The notes beneath the pieces were generated by a model, which saw only the letters and a list, made by a program, of their open reading frames with translations, was not told the DNA's origin and made no database searches. A stretch of DNA of 64,000 nucleotides from Pontibacter pamirensis (GTDB taxonomy: Bacteria > Bacteroidota > Bacteroidia > Cytophagales > Hymenobacteraceae), in assembly GCF_010015475.1 (NCBI RefSeq), contig NZ_SSNI01000001.1:1-64000 (forward strand), in the 5' to 3' direction. Positions 1 to 6,965 of this stretch are shown here, piece after piece. The first letter of the stretch is position 1; each line of letters starts with the position of its first letter. The position numbers and the translations under genes were made by a program.

Positions 1-96
1 GAAACACCATCAGGGGATAGGGAGACAGATTCCGGTGGAGGTATACAAACAGCAGGCGGCCTGATTGGGAGAGGACTTAGGGAAAAATCAACTTAA
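1..96 (+). CDS. C-terminal tail of an unidentified protein, cut by the window edge
   Basis: The first frame is open from base 1 to a TAA at 94-96 and encodes about 31 residues rich in Gly, Ser and Thr, ending in REKST. No start codon is inside the window and no family is recognisable. It lies directly before the broken HIT gene, in the same unit of the cassette array. It may be the end of a real gene or a chance open frame, so confidence is low. Confidence 0.2.
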   Translation, partial: ETPSGDRETDSGGGIQTAGGLIGRGLREKST

Positions 97-101
97 AAAC
101 A

Positions 102-362
102 GTGCTTGGTGGTCCTACAAACAGGGAGTACTATAGTCGGACAGGTATGATAATGGAAGGGTTTGGTGTAGACCATGTTCATACTAAATTGTTCCCTATG
201 CATGGAACAGGTGATATGAAGAGCTGGAAGCCTATACATTCAAGCAACAAGAAGTTCTTTGATACTTATGAAGGTTATATATCTTCCCACGACTTTGAGA
301 GAGCTGACGACAAGGAATTGGCAATGGTAGCGGAGCTAATAAGGAAAAATAAAATTGCATAA
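102..362 (+). pseudogene. HIT-family (histidine triad) protein, N-terminally truncated
   Basis: The frame encodes the C-terminal part of a HIT-superfamily nucleotide hydrolase or transferase. The hallmark is GFGVDHVHTKLFPMHG, where the usual His-x-His-x-His triad reads HVHTK, so the third His is Lys. A complete HIT protein has about 110-150 residues; here the first strands and helix are missing. The frame is closed by TAG at 78-80 and the only initiator near is GTG at 102. The stop codon (360-362) lies inside the left core of the following attC site, so the cassette ends immediately after the gene. I infer a decayed cassette gene; expression from the GTG as a short protein cannot be excluded. 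Confidence 0.55.
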
Positions 363-424
363 CCCAGCACATGAGTAAAGCTACGGCTGCGCCTGGCTCA
401 CCTCATGTACCAGTTCCGTTAGTG
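357..424 (+). repeat. integron attC-like recombination site 0
   Basis: A 68 bp element runs from left core GCATAAC (357-363) to right core GTTAGTG (418-424), matching the attC core consensus RYYYAAC...GTTRRRY. Inner arms CATGAG and CTCATG can pair. The predicted crossover lies after G418. The left core should match the start of its own cassette, which lies left of the window. The right core GTTAGTG opens the next cassette and is the exact reverse complement of that cassette's own left core at 954. Confidence 0.75.
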
Positions 425-437
425 GTAATTGTGAATT

Positions 438-959
438 ATGAAAAGATATAAAGTCGTAGTACTACTAATGTTGCTTTCCTGCCAACCTAAACCAGAACAG
501 ACAGCTTCAGAAGGGCTGATAGAAGAAGAGTATAGATTCTATGACTTTGATTTTGAACTTACAAAGTACTTTTCTCCGCTTGGTGTTTCAGAAAAGTTTA
601 TCCTTAAAAACTACGGAGCAAATTCAAGCGAAGCTTTCAAGGAAAACAACCTATACTATATCAGGTATGCAGACCAAGAGAAAGGACAAATGCTTGCTAA
701 GCCTGATACGGTAGTGTCTGAATTGAATAAAGCGGAATTAGATTCTCTTTATGCAATTGCTTCCAGCTATATGAAGTTAAAGCACTCAGTTAACGTTGCT
801 CCTTATAGGATTCCGCCACCACCAGTAGCTGATTCTGAATGGGAACGTGCTGAAATCACACTTGATTTAGGCTTTTTTGGAGACAAACATTCTGTAAGTA
901 CTGAACGGTTCAGCACTTTGTATCAGTATTTAATAAAACTGAAAAACAAAAACCACTAA
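438..959 (+). CDS. cassette-borne hypothetical lipoprotein
   Basis: The 173-residue protein begins with a lipoprotein signal peptide (hydrophobic core VVVLLMLLS, lipidation Cys at residue 15), so it should be anchored in a membrane and face the periplasm. The rest is acidic to neutral and soluble, with a Pro-rich stretch (RIPPPP) near residues 123-128. No family is recognised. The ATG lies 19 bases after the upstream attC crossover, as in other units here. The stop codon TAA sits inside the left core CACTAAC of the following attC, so gene and recombination site overlap. There is no partner gene; cassette genes in such arrays are usually unrelated to one another. Confidence 0.8.
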   Translation: MKRYKVVVLLMLLSCQPKPEQTASEGLIEEEYRFYDFDFELTKYFSPLGVSEKFILKNYGANSSEAFKENNLYYIRYADQEKGQMLAKPDTVVSELNKAELDSLYAIASSYMKLKHSVNVAPYRIPPPPVADSEWERAEITLDLGFFGDKHSVSTERFSTLYQYLIKLKNKNH

Positions 960-1018
960 CCCAGCACAGGCTTCAGTTTCGGCTACGCCTCACCATAGCC
1001 TGTACAAACCCGTTACAT
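954..1018 (+). repeat. integron attC-like recombination site 1
   Basis: A 65 bp element extends from left core CACTAAC to right core GTTACAT. The left core is the exact reverse complement of GTTAGTG at 418-424, the first bases of the same cassette, which is the diagnostic relation for an excisable integron cassette. Inner arms CACAGGC and GCCTGT pair around a GC-rich loop. The predicted crossover is after G1012. Confidence 0.8.
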
Positions 1019-1030
1019 GCAATTCTAAGA

Positions 1031-1591
1031 ATTAAAAAACTCCCAATCCTTCTAATATTTCTTGGTTCCTGTGTGGTGAAAGAGAGCATCAGAATGGAGG
1101 CAACGGACTTCGGCTCTTTCTCCATTGACCTGCCAACTGAATGGAAGGTTAATGAAGTGCAAGGGATTGACTCTTACATCTGGGAAATAGTCACAGGCAA
1201 CGGAGATACCATCTACTTCGACTATGGATATTACTCAAACTCATTAGAAGAAGAGAGTGTGAGAATGTATCCAAACAATATGATTCCGTGGTTCCTGGAA
1301 AGGGAAATTGATACCACGGGAATGGTGTTCCTTGACAAAGAGACAATAACAGAGTCAGACAGAGAAAAGTATAGAAAGCAAATAGCGGTTCAAGATACGA
1401 TTGATGGATTTACGGCTAAAATAGTAGAACCAAAAGTCGCTGGAAATGGATTGACAGGAGTTTACTTCGATAGCTTAGGTGAAGGCAGCTTAGGAAAAAT
1501 CATGTTGCAGATTTCAGGCATTGACTTAGCGCCTGTGAACAACGATTTATTCCTTAAATCAATTAGAACCATCAAAATAAAGAAAGAATAA
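1031..1591 (+). CDS. cassette-borne hypothetical lipoprotein with a probable ATT start
   Basis: The first conventional initiators in frame are GTG codons at 1073 and 1076, but the frame upstream encodes a textbook lipoprotein signal peptide (IKKLPILLIFLGSC) that would be lost from either. The ATT at 1031 aligns with the ATG of the 4731 cassette: both follow a GTTA core and a similar short leader ending in TAAGAAT. I therefore place the start at ATT, giving 186 residues with the lipidation Cys at 14. ATT is a rare initiator, so translation may be weak, or this may be an ATG to ATT mutation. The mature part, with alternating hydrophobic and polar residues, is unrecognised. The C-terminal two thirds of the frame is confident, the start less so. 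Confidence 0.65.
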   Translation: MKKLPILLIFLGSCVVKESIRMEATDFGSFSIDLPTEWKVNEVQGIDSYIWEIVTGNGDTIYFDYGYYSNSLEEESVRMYPNNMIPWFLEREIDTTGMVFLDKETITESDREKYRKQIAVQDTIDGFTAKIVEPKVAGNGLTGVYFDSLGEGSLGKIMLQISGIDLAPVNNDLFLKSIRTIKIKKE

Positions 1592-1595
1592 CAGC

Positions 1596-1661
1596 ATGTA
1601 ACAAAGTGCAGCCCGTATGTTTGGCTTCGCTTCGCACATCGACTATACATGTTCCTTAGCC
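1596..1661 (+). repeat. integron attC-like site 2, altered right core
   Basis: Left core ATGTAAC (1596-1602) is the reverse complement of the cassette start GTTACAT at 1012. The right core reads CTTAGCC (1655-1661) instead of GTTAGCC: the conserved G before the crossover is C. The cassette that starts here ends with GGCTAAC at 2416, so the expected original was GTTAGCC. The 66 bp size and the outer complementarity are otherwise typical. Confidence 0.7.
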
Positions 1662-1674
1662 AGAATTTGAAAGT

Positions 1675-2409
1675 ATGAGAACACTTCTTCCTTTATTGAT
1701 AGCCTTAAGCTTTGGCTGTACCAGTAAAGCTTCTGAACCTGTTATGGAAGTAGAAGCAGAATCAACAGAAACTATAGAGGAAGAAAAGAAGGATGTAAAA
1801 GCTTCTCTTTATACTCTTGAAGCTGCTATAAGATTAGACTTTGAAAAGGCTAAGAAGAATAATCCAGAAGCATTCACCGCTGACACATCGAATTACAGAA
1901 AAGAGAACGGAATCTTAAGTTTAAAAATAAAGGATGAGTGGAAGTTACTTGCATCTTTCAGAGATACCCTGAATGCACCTGAATCTGATGATACAGAAAT
2001 TAGGGAGTACAAATATTTGGGGCAATTGAAGCCTATCAATAAGTATGTTGTTGAAGGATACTTCTGGGAGTTCTACGAGTGCTATTTAGTGGATAAAGTA
2101 ACAGGGAAAGTTGATACCACCTGGACCAGTCCATCTCTTTCACCAGACAGTAAATTATTAGCCAGTTTGTCTCTACCTTACGGATTGGAAGGCTTGCCAA
2201 ACGGAATACAGATTTTCAAAGTTGAGAATGGCGGTGAGCAAATCGCAAAATACTTCGAGATAAATCAGGATGAGTGGTCGCCTTATGAATCCTACTGGGA
2301 GTCTGTTGATTCAATTATCATCAAAATACTTCCCATTAATAGGATATCAGAAATCAACGGTATTCCGAAGGAAGAAGACTTCTCATATTTAAGGTTAAGA
2401 ATAAAGTAA
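1675..2409 (+). CDS. cassette-borne hypothetical lipoprotein
   Basis: The 244-residue protein has a lipoprotein signal peptide with the lipidation Cys at residue 15 (ALSFGC), followed by a Glu-rich stretch (residues 20-39) that could be a flexible tether. The remainder has alternating hydrophobic and aromatic residues suggesting a beta-rich globular fold, with a short SPDSKLLASLS segment resembling a WD40/beta-propeller blade turn. No family is recognised. The ATG lies 19 bases after the upstream crossover. It is the third lipoprotein in successive cassettes, so surface or periplasmic cargo is over-represented in this array. Confidence 0.78.
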   Translation: MRTLLPLLIALSFGCTSKASEPVMEVEAESTETIEEEKKDVKASLYTLEAAIRLDFEKAKKNNPEAFTADTSNYRKENGILSLKIKDEWKLLASFRDTLNAPESDDTEIREYKYLGQLKPINKYVVEGYFWEFYECYLVDKVTGKVDTTWTSPSLSPDSKLLASLSLPYGLEGLPNGIQIFKVENGGEQIAKYFEINQDEWSPYESYWESVDSIIIKILPINRISEINGIPKEEDFSYLRLRIK

Positions 2410-2415
2410 AATTTT

Positions 2416-2468
2416 GGCTAACCCTGCACATAAACTATGCTCAGTTACGCCACATCATAGCGAAGCAG
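2416..2468 (+). repeat. integron attC-like site 3, short with degenerate right core
   Basis: Left core GGCTAAC (2416-2422) is complementary to the cassette start TTAGCC at 1656. Inner arms CTATG and CATAG pair. The right core should read GTTAGCAGC, because the next cassette ends with GCTGCTAAC at 3036-3044, but the sequence is GAAGCAGC: one base is missing and one changed. At about 53 bp it is shorter than most sites here. It may be inactive, fusing two cassettes into one mobile unit. Confidence 0.6.
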
Positions 2469-2481
2469 CAATCTTTAATCA

Positions 2482-3033
2482 ATGAACAAGCTCTTGCAGA
2501 ATAAGCTTGAGAAGCAAAAGAGAGAAAGCATCACGAGAAGAACTTCTTGGGCTGTTCTGTTTGGCTATTTGATTGGGGGCATGTCGGCTTTATATGCAGG
2601 ACATCAATACAACAAGACGTTTATCGACTATAAGATACCCATACTTATTGCTGTCATATCAGGTGTTATCTTCAGCCTGCCTACAAACAAATACTTGAAA
2701 GAGTATAGTGGTAAAAAGTTTAGGTACTCTGGGCATCTGTTCTGGTCAATCTTGACCTTTGGCGGGTTTATTACTGGACTTCTCTTTTTGATTAACAGCG
2801 TCTTTGGAGAGGAACAGACAGAGGCATCAAAAAAGCCAATCGTGGACGTTACTCATGTAAGCAGGAGTGGCTCCGTGTATGCTGAAATTAAATTTAAAGA
2901 TTACTCAAAAGACATCAGGTTTGACAGTGATGAAGAACGACAAGTTAAGGCTGCAAACTACGTGATTCTTACCACACAAGAAGGGTTGTTTGGGTATAGC
3001 ATCATAAAGGAAATTAAACTGAGCAAAGAATAA
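2482..3033 (+). CDS. cassette-borne membrane protein
   Basis: The 183-residue protein has a basic, helical N-terminus (residues 1-20), three likely membrane spans (about 22-40, 52-67, 86-105) and a soluble C-terminal domain of about 75 residues that looks beta-rich. No family is recognised. The stop codon is followed two bases later by GCTGCTAAC, the beginning of the next attC. It starts about 20 bases after the degenerate right core of site 3, matching the short leaders of other cassettes. Confidence 0.75.
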   Translation: MNKLLQNKLEKQKRESITRRTSWAVLFGYLIGGMSALYAGHQYNKTFIDYKIPILIAVISGVIFSLPTNKYLKEYSGKKFRYSGHLFWSILTFGGFITGLLFLINSVFGEEQTEASKKPIVDVTHVSRSGSVYAEIKFKDYSKDIRFDSDEERQVKAANYVILTTQEGLFGYSIIKEIKLSKE

Positions 3034-3037
3034 AAGC

Positions 3038-3103
3038 TGCTAACAAAGTTCAGCCTTAACCCTTGCTATGCTTCGGGCTTCGGCTGCACGAGTAACGTTG
3101 TGA
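3038..3103 (+). repeat. integron attC-like recombination site 4
   Basis: The 66 bp element runs from left core TGCTAAC to right core GTTGTGA (3097-3103). The right core is exactly complementary to TCACAAC at 4159, the left core of the cassette that begins here. Its own left core corresponds to the degenerate start of its cassette at 2462. GC-rich loop CTTCGGGCTTCGGCTG resembles the other sites. Confidence 0.72.
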
Positions 3104-3161
3104 AACATAAAGCAATTAAAAATAAAAAAAAGCATATTTAACAATCAACTCCCTTGCTCCC

Positions 3162-4127
3162 ATGAAAATAAATATAGAACTGGTAGTGCTTGGCATTTTA
3201 TATATGCTGCTGGGTGCCTTTATCATTGTTAAAACAGACGAAAGGTCCTTTCTTATGCTGCTTTATACTTCATGCTTATTTATAAGCATGGGAGTCATAT
3301 TTTTTGGGAATCTGTACTTCTTTTACTCTCTTTTTCGCAAGGGCCGAAGAAAAAGCTTCTTACTGCTGAATCTTGCACTTCTTATAATTACCTACTGCAT
3401 ATCGGCTTTTCTATTTGCTTCTTGGATGGCTGATGTATATAACATTGAGTTACTGATATCTCATTTAATACATCCCACCGTTCTTAAGGAAAATTTACCA
3501 CTCTTAGTATTTGTTATATTTTTTAGCTTTGTCTACTCCACTATAAAGCAGTTGGTCCTCAATCGGAAATTCATCTTACTAATAAAAATCACCATTTACT
3601 CTTTCGCAATACTTTTTATTACAGGAGCCGCTTTTTTTATCAAACATCAAATTGACTTGAGCTATAGAGGAGACGAGGAGACATTGTTTATAGACAATCA
3701 ATACAGTAGTCTAAATGAAATTGTACAGCTTCCGCAGTTCCGAAACAAGGTAGTATATGTTGATTTATGGTATAGTTCCTGTGCTCCCTGTATCAAAGAG
3801 TTTCAGCACCTGGCTAATTTAAAAGCTCAACTGAAGGGAAAGGATATAGCATATCTGTATTTGGCACGGGAGACCAGCCATCCGAACAGTAGGCAGCGCT
3901 GGAAGAACACCATCAAAAAATATAGCCTCCAGGGCTGGCATGTGTATATGAGCAAGCAGTTGGAAGAGCAAGTCTGGACTACCATTTTAGAAAATCAACA
4001 AGAAAAAGTTACCGCTGCTTATCCACGATACTTGCTTATAGATAAAAGTGGTGGGTTTGTTTCTTTCGATGCTAACAGGCCCAGTAGCGGGAGGGATATA
4101 GTAGCACAAATTGAAGCGATATTATAA
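3162..4127 (+). CDS. membrane-anchored thioredoxin-like protein (TlpA/ResA type)
   Basis: The 321-residue protein has four to five membrane spans (about 7-23, 31-57, 66-88, 112-127, 138-160) followed by a thioredoxin-fold domain whose active site WYSSCAPC carries CxxC at residues 207-210. The topology puts the redox centre on the periplasmic side, where TlpA/ResA-type proteins reduce or exchange disulfides. It is by far the largest cassette gene. Its leader is longer than in neighbouring cassettes (64 bases after the crossover) and A-rich, so it may carry its own promoter. The domain call is firm; the substrate is unknown. Confidence 0.8.
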   Translation: MKINIELVVLGILYMLLGAFIIVKTDERSFLMLLYTSCLFISMGVIFFGNLYFFYSLFRKGRRKSFLLLNLALLIITYCISAFLFASWMADVYNIELLISHLIHPTVLKENLPLLVFVIFFSFVYSTIKQLVLNRKFILLIKITIYSFAILFITGAAFFIKHQIDLSYRGDEETLFIDNQYSSLNEIVQLPQFRNKVVYVDLWYSSCAPCIKEFQHLANLKAQLKGKDIAYLYLARETSHPNSRQRWKNTIKKYSLQGWHVYMSKQLEEQVWTTILENQQEKVTAAYPRYLLIDKSGGFVSFDANRPSSGRDIVAQIEAIL

Positions 4128-4158
4128 TACTCTTAGTAGTTCTTTAAAAGCTACGTCT

Positions 4159-4208
4159 CACAACACTACCTATAGTGCATAAACCCACCATAGCAAAGCC
4201 GTTATGGG
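4159..4208 (+). repeat. integron attC-like recombination site 5 (short form)
   Basis: Left core TCACAAC (4159-4165) is the exact reverse complement of the cassette start GTTGTGA at 3097. Right core GTTATGG (4202-4208) is complementary to the next left core CCATAAC at 4651. The element is only about 50 bp because the central loop is short; inner arms include CTATAG-like and CATAG-type segments. Confidence 0.72.
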
Positions 4209-4232
4209 CAATAAAAATTACGTAAGAAAAGG

Positions 4233-4616
4233 ATGAAAGCATTAAATGTGATATTCTATCACGTGTACAATTGCTATTATAAGGACGGAAACTACACAAA
4301 TGATATTCCTCACTTAACGGCTTTTGGTTTAGTAGGCTCCTCGTTGACCATGTCCTTTTTGGCAGTTTTTGCTCTGTTCAACAGCATAATAAACAACTCA
4401 AGATTGTCTGTGGGAATAAGCTTTGCCATAGTAATTGCAGGTCTGCTTCTGTTCTTTTTCCTGTTTCTTTTTAATTCTCGGTACGATAGAATATACAACG
4501 AGATAAACGGGTCTAAACTGGATAATCTGTTTATGAAAATAGTAGCTTGGGGAGTTGTAGTGATGGGTTTCGTATCTGTTGGGCTTTATTCTTATATCTT
4601 CAATCAACCAAAGTGA
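4233..4616 (+). CDS. cassette-borne small membrane protein
   Basis: The 127-residue protein has three predicted membrane spans (about 28-50, 58-80, 101-123). The short N-terminus is rich in Tyr, Asn and His (HVYNCYYKDGNYTND). No family is recognised. The ATG is 30 bases after the crossover at 4202, and its attC follows 35 bases after the stop. It is unrelated in sequence to neighbouring cassette genes, as is usual for integron cargo. Confidence 0.72.
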   Translation: MKALNVIFYHVYNCYYKDGNYTNDIPHLTAFGLVGSSLTMSFLAVFALFNSIINNSRLSVGISFAIVIAGLLLFFFLFLFNSRYDRIYNEINGSKLDNLFMKIVAWGVVVMGFVSVGLYSYIFNQPK

Positions 4617-4650
4617 TAGAAACATCTACAAGAAGAGAAAGAATTAAAGT

Positions 4651-4717
4651 CCATAACAAGGTGCATAATTTAGGCTTCGGCTTCGCCTCCCACATATTAT
4701 AGCCCAGTACGTTAGCA
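4651..4717 (+). repeat. integron attC-like recombination site 6
   Basis: A 67 bp element from left core CCATAAC, complementary to the cassette start GTTATGG at 4202, to right core GTTAGCA (4711-4717). A GC-rich loop TTAGGCTTCGGCTTCGCC lies in the middle. The GTTAGCATAAATT right edge matches integron consensus well. This is the last well-formed site of the array. Confidence 0.75.
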
Positions 4718-4730
4718 TAAATTTATAAGA

Positions 4731-5213
4731 ATGAGAATCAAGGTAACTCAAGAGCTGAATAAAGAATATTACAATGAATATTACTCTGAATGGCTTGAGT
4801 TCAGGAGCAAGTTTAAGAAATGGGAAAACCTAATTGGATTTACAAGCATAATTGCTTCACTCATTATTTATTTTGTTGACAAATCCCTAACGTTTATTTC
4901 AGTTGGGCTTTTAGTGTTCGGAACTCTAATGGTTTATGATTTTTACTCCTCAAAATCAAAGTGGCTTAAAGGACGGCTGAATAGTAAAATGGCGGACACT
5001 GAAGTAACTCTGATTTTTGAAGAAGATAAAATACAAACAATCGGACCCTTCACCGAAACGAATGGGAAATGGAGCTTCTTCAGTGATGCTGTTGAGACAG
5101 AGAAAGGACTTATCCTTATACCTGAAAATGGAATCAGTATTTATCTACAGAAAAAATCATTTGAAGAAAAAGCAGATGTTGTAGCAATAGTTAGAAAAAT
5201 AAAGAAAAACTAA
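4731..5213 (+). CDS. YcxB-like membrane protein in the last cassette
   Basis: The 160-residue protein has a polar N-terminal strand region, two closely spaced membrane spans (about 33-49 and 52-70) and a C-terminal PH-like domain in which the pattern GKWSFFSDAVETEKGLILIP recalls YcxB-like proteins. Function of that family is unknown. The ATG follows the upstream core GTTAGCA by 13 bases. Downstream there is no canonical left core TGCTAAC, only an imperfect hairpin, so this cassette appears to be the fixed distal end of the array. Confidence 0.7.
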   Translation: MRIKVTQELNKEYYNEYYSEWLEFRSKFKKWENLIGFTSIIASLIIYFVDKSLTFISVGLLVFGTLMVYDFYSSKSKWLKGRLNSKMADTEVTLIFEEDKIQTIGPFTETNGKWSFFSDAVETEKGLILIPENGISIYLQKKSFEEKADVVAIVRKIKKN

Positions 5214-5214
5214 T

Positions 5215-5247
5215 GCTTCGTTGGGTACGGAGTGCCCACAATGAAGC
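5215..5247 (+). other. imperfect hairpin at the end of the array, decayed attC or terminator
   Basis: Directly after the stop at 5213, GCTTCGTTGGG (5215-5225) pairs with CCCACAATGAAGC (5235-5247) with one bulge and one wobble. Position and size suit the last cassette's attC, but the expected TGCTAAC core is replaced by TGCTTCG and there is no GTTRRRY right edge. There is no T-run for a classical terminator. It is best read as a decayed attC or chromosomal border. Confidence 0.4.
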
Positions 5248-5468
5248 CGTGGTTGCACCAGACCGATTTGCCTACACTATATATAATGGGTTTTTCGTTT
5301 TCCTGAAATATTCCCACGTTGCATAGAGCTACCTAATCTTACTATCATAGCTTGTATTATTTTACCACCTGAACACACCTTACTTGAAGTCAGCTAACAT
5401 GAAAGGCAAATTGTCAGCAGGTATATTTTTAGTATTGTCAATGTTGCCAATAAATACTCAACAGGAAA

Positions 5469-5963
5469 TCAACCTTTAATCATCCTGTCAATCTTCACCA
5501 CATTCCTCCACTGACCTGACTCAGCATACTGCTTTATCACCCTGTCTCTTTCAGCCAATAAGCGTGTCATATAACTTTTCAAAAATACTTTGTCAGCCAA
5601 CTTTCCCACTAACCCGAGAGGGGAGGTGTAGTTAAAAACATCCAGCATCAGTGTGCCATCATTAACTTGCTTAAAATGGTGTTCATGCCTGAACCGTTTG
5701 AAGGCTCCGCTTACCATTTCGTCAACAAAGAAATGAGGTCTGTCATACTCCGTGATTTTGCTTGTCAGGTGCTGCCACACGCCCAGGTGTTTCGCTCTCC
5801 ATGTAACAGTTTCTCCAAACTCTATTAAACCAGCAGTAACACCAGCAACGGCTCTTTCACCAGTGTGCTTAGTGGAGATGGTATGGAGGTCGATGCTGCG
5901 GGATAGGTCTAAGCACACCTCTAAAGGAGCTTTGACAGTGGTTTCGATAGAGATGATGGGCAT
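5469..5963 (-). CDS. SRPBCC-family (START-like) ligand-binding protein
   Basis: The 164-residue protein shows the SRPBCC helix-grip pattern: an opening strand (ISIETTVKAPLEVCLDLSRS), a central stretch with GETVTWRAKHLGVWQHLTSKI, and the final helix SYMTRLLAERDRVIKQYAE. Family members bind hydrophobic ligands or act as cyclases or dehydratases; the ligand here is unknown. It is the last gene of a minus-strand cluster, nine bases after its upstream neighbour, so co-transcription with the small membrane proteins is likely. Confidence 0.8.
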   Translation of the reverse strand: MPIISIETTVKAPLEVCLDLSRSIDLHTISTKHTGERAVAGVTAGLIEFGETVTWRAKHLGVWQHLTSKITEYDRPHFFVDEMVSGAFKRFRHEHHFKQVNDGTLMLDVFNYTSPLGLVGKLADKVFLKSYMTRLLAERDRVIKQYAESGQWRNVVKIDRMIKG

Positions 5964-5972
5964 GAGGCTGTG

Positions 5973-6389
5973 CTAACTTGTGAAAACTTTCTTTACCCTT
6001 ACTGAGCGTGTTAAATATGGGATAGGAAGCACACATATGGTTACAACTTTTACCAAAGAGAAGTAGTCAATCTTCTCGGGCGAGTTGAAGGTATAGATTA
6101 GGGTGAAGTACAACATGTGGAGCAAGTTCAGCAGCAAGAAAAAGATGAAGAGCAGGGGAGTCCATCTTTTTCTGGTGAAAAAACTCAACGTTGCAGAAAG
6201 AGCTATAAAAAGTGCCAGAGCAGCATAGACTGTATATAGGAAATCATTGGCTTTAAAATTTTGAACTAACCCCAGTGCTGCCTTGGCACCGTTAAAGACA
6301 ATGATGATTAACAGGAGCCAGAGCCAGAAGCCATAGCCTTGCCTTTCACTTTCATCTTCATAGGCATTCTCGTTTAGAATTCTCTTCAT
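5973..6389 (-). CDS. hypothetical membrane protein
   Basis: The 138-residue protein has a charged N-terminus followed by four likely membrane spans (around residues 21-43, 51-71, 78-100 and 108-126). No motif identifies a family. It lies between a two-span hypothetical and the SRPBCC protein with gaps of only 5 and 9 bases, so it belongs to the same minus-strand transcription unit. Confidence 0.7.
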   Translation of the reverse strand: MKRILNENAYEDESERQGYGFWLWLLLIIIVFNGAKAALGLVQNFKANDFLYTVYAALALFIALSATLSFFTRKRWTPLLFIFFLLLNLLHMLYFTLIYTFNSPEKIDYFSLVKVVTICVLPIPYLTRSVRVKKVFTS

Positions 6390-6394
6390 CTCGT

Positions 6395-6946
6395 TTAAGC
6401 CATGCTGCTTTGTATTTCCTCCCTTACAACCTGATACTCCCGTTCATTGATAACGTCAAGCTCCTTCAGCCATGCAAACTTACTCAGCTCCGCCTGCGGA
6501 TTGTTGTCATAGTTAATAGGCAGGTAGTTGTATTGCAGATAATTGTTCCTGTGCTTATAAATAGCATTCACGATTTCGTCATGCTGCTCATCTTGCAGGA
6601 TGAACATGTTTATGTCACCAGCCGTTTTTATCACTGTAAAAGCAGCCTTAGACCTGTAATAGAGGTAGTAGAAGATAGGGCAGGCGAGCATGAACAGCCA
6701 AGCCCACAGTTTGGTGCCGTAGAAGATGTTGATTGCCAGGAACAGTGCCCCGACAACGCCAGTATAGATGGCGTTGTTCTTGAAGGTTTTGTTGCTTTCG
6801 TAGAACTCGTACTGATCGTTGAGGATGTTTTCGTATGGCACCTTCTCTGTCCTGTTGGTGGTCTCGTCCTTGATTTTGTAGACGATGCCGCTTTCCCCGA
6901 TCTCAACGGAGATGCTGTTCTTGTTCTTCTTTTGGTAATAGGTCAT
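6395..6946 (-). CDS. hypothetical protein with two membrane spans
   Basis: The 183-residue protein has an N-terminal PH-like soluble part (SISVEIGESGIVYKIKDE and the YENILNDQYEF segment), a two-helix membrane hairpin (about residues 60-78 and 82-95), and a C-terminal stretch ending in LKELDVINEREYQVVREEIQ, which resembles an SHOCT-type short C-terminal domain. The overall arrangement suggests a membrane-associated PH/SHOCT protein, a reading I hold loosely. It sits 19 bases downstream of the DUF4166 gene in the same orientation. Confidence 0.65.
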   Translation of the reverse strand: MTYYQKKNKNSISVEIGESGIVYKIKDETTNRTEKVPYENILNDQYEFYESNKTFKNNAIYTGVVGALFLAINIFYGTKLWAWLFMLACPIFYYLYYRSKAAFTVIKTAGDINMFILQDEQHDEIVNAIYKHRNNYLQYNYLPINYDNNPQAELSKFAWLKELDVINEREYQVVREEIQSSMA

Positions 6947-6965
6947 GAGTATATTGTTGTTGATT

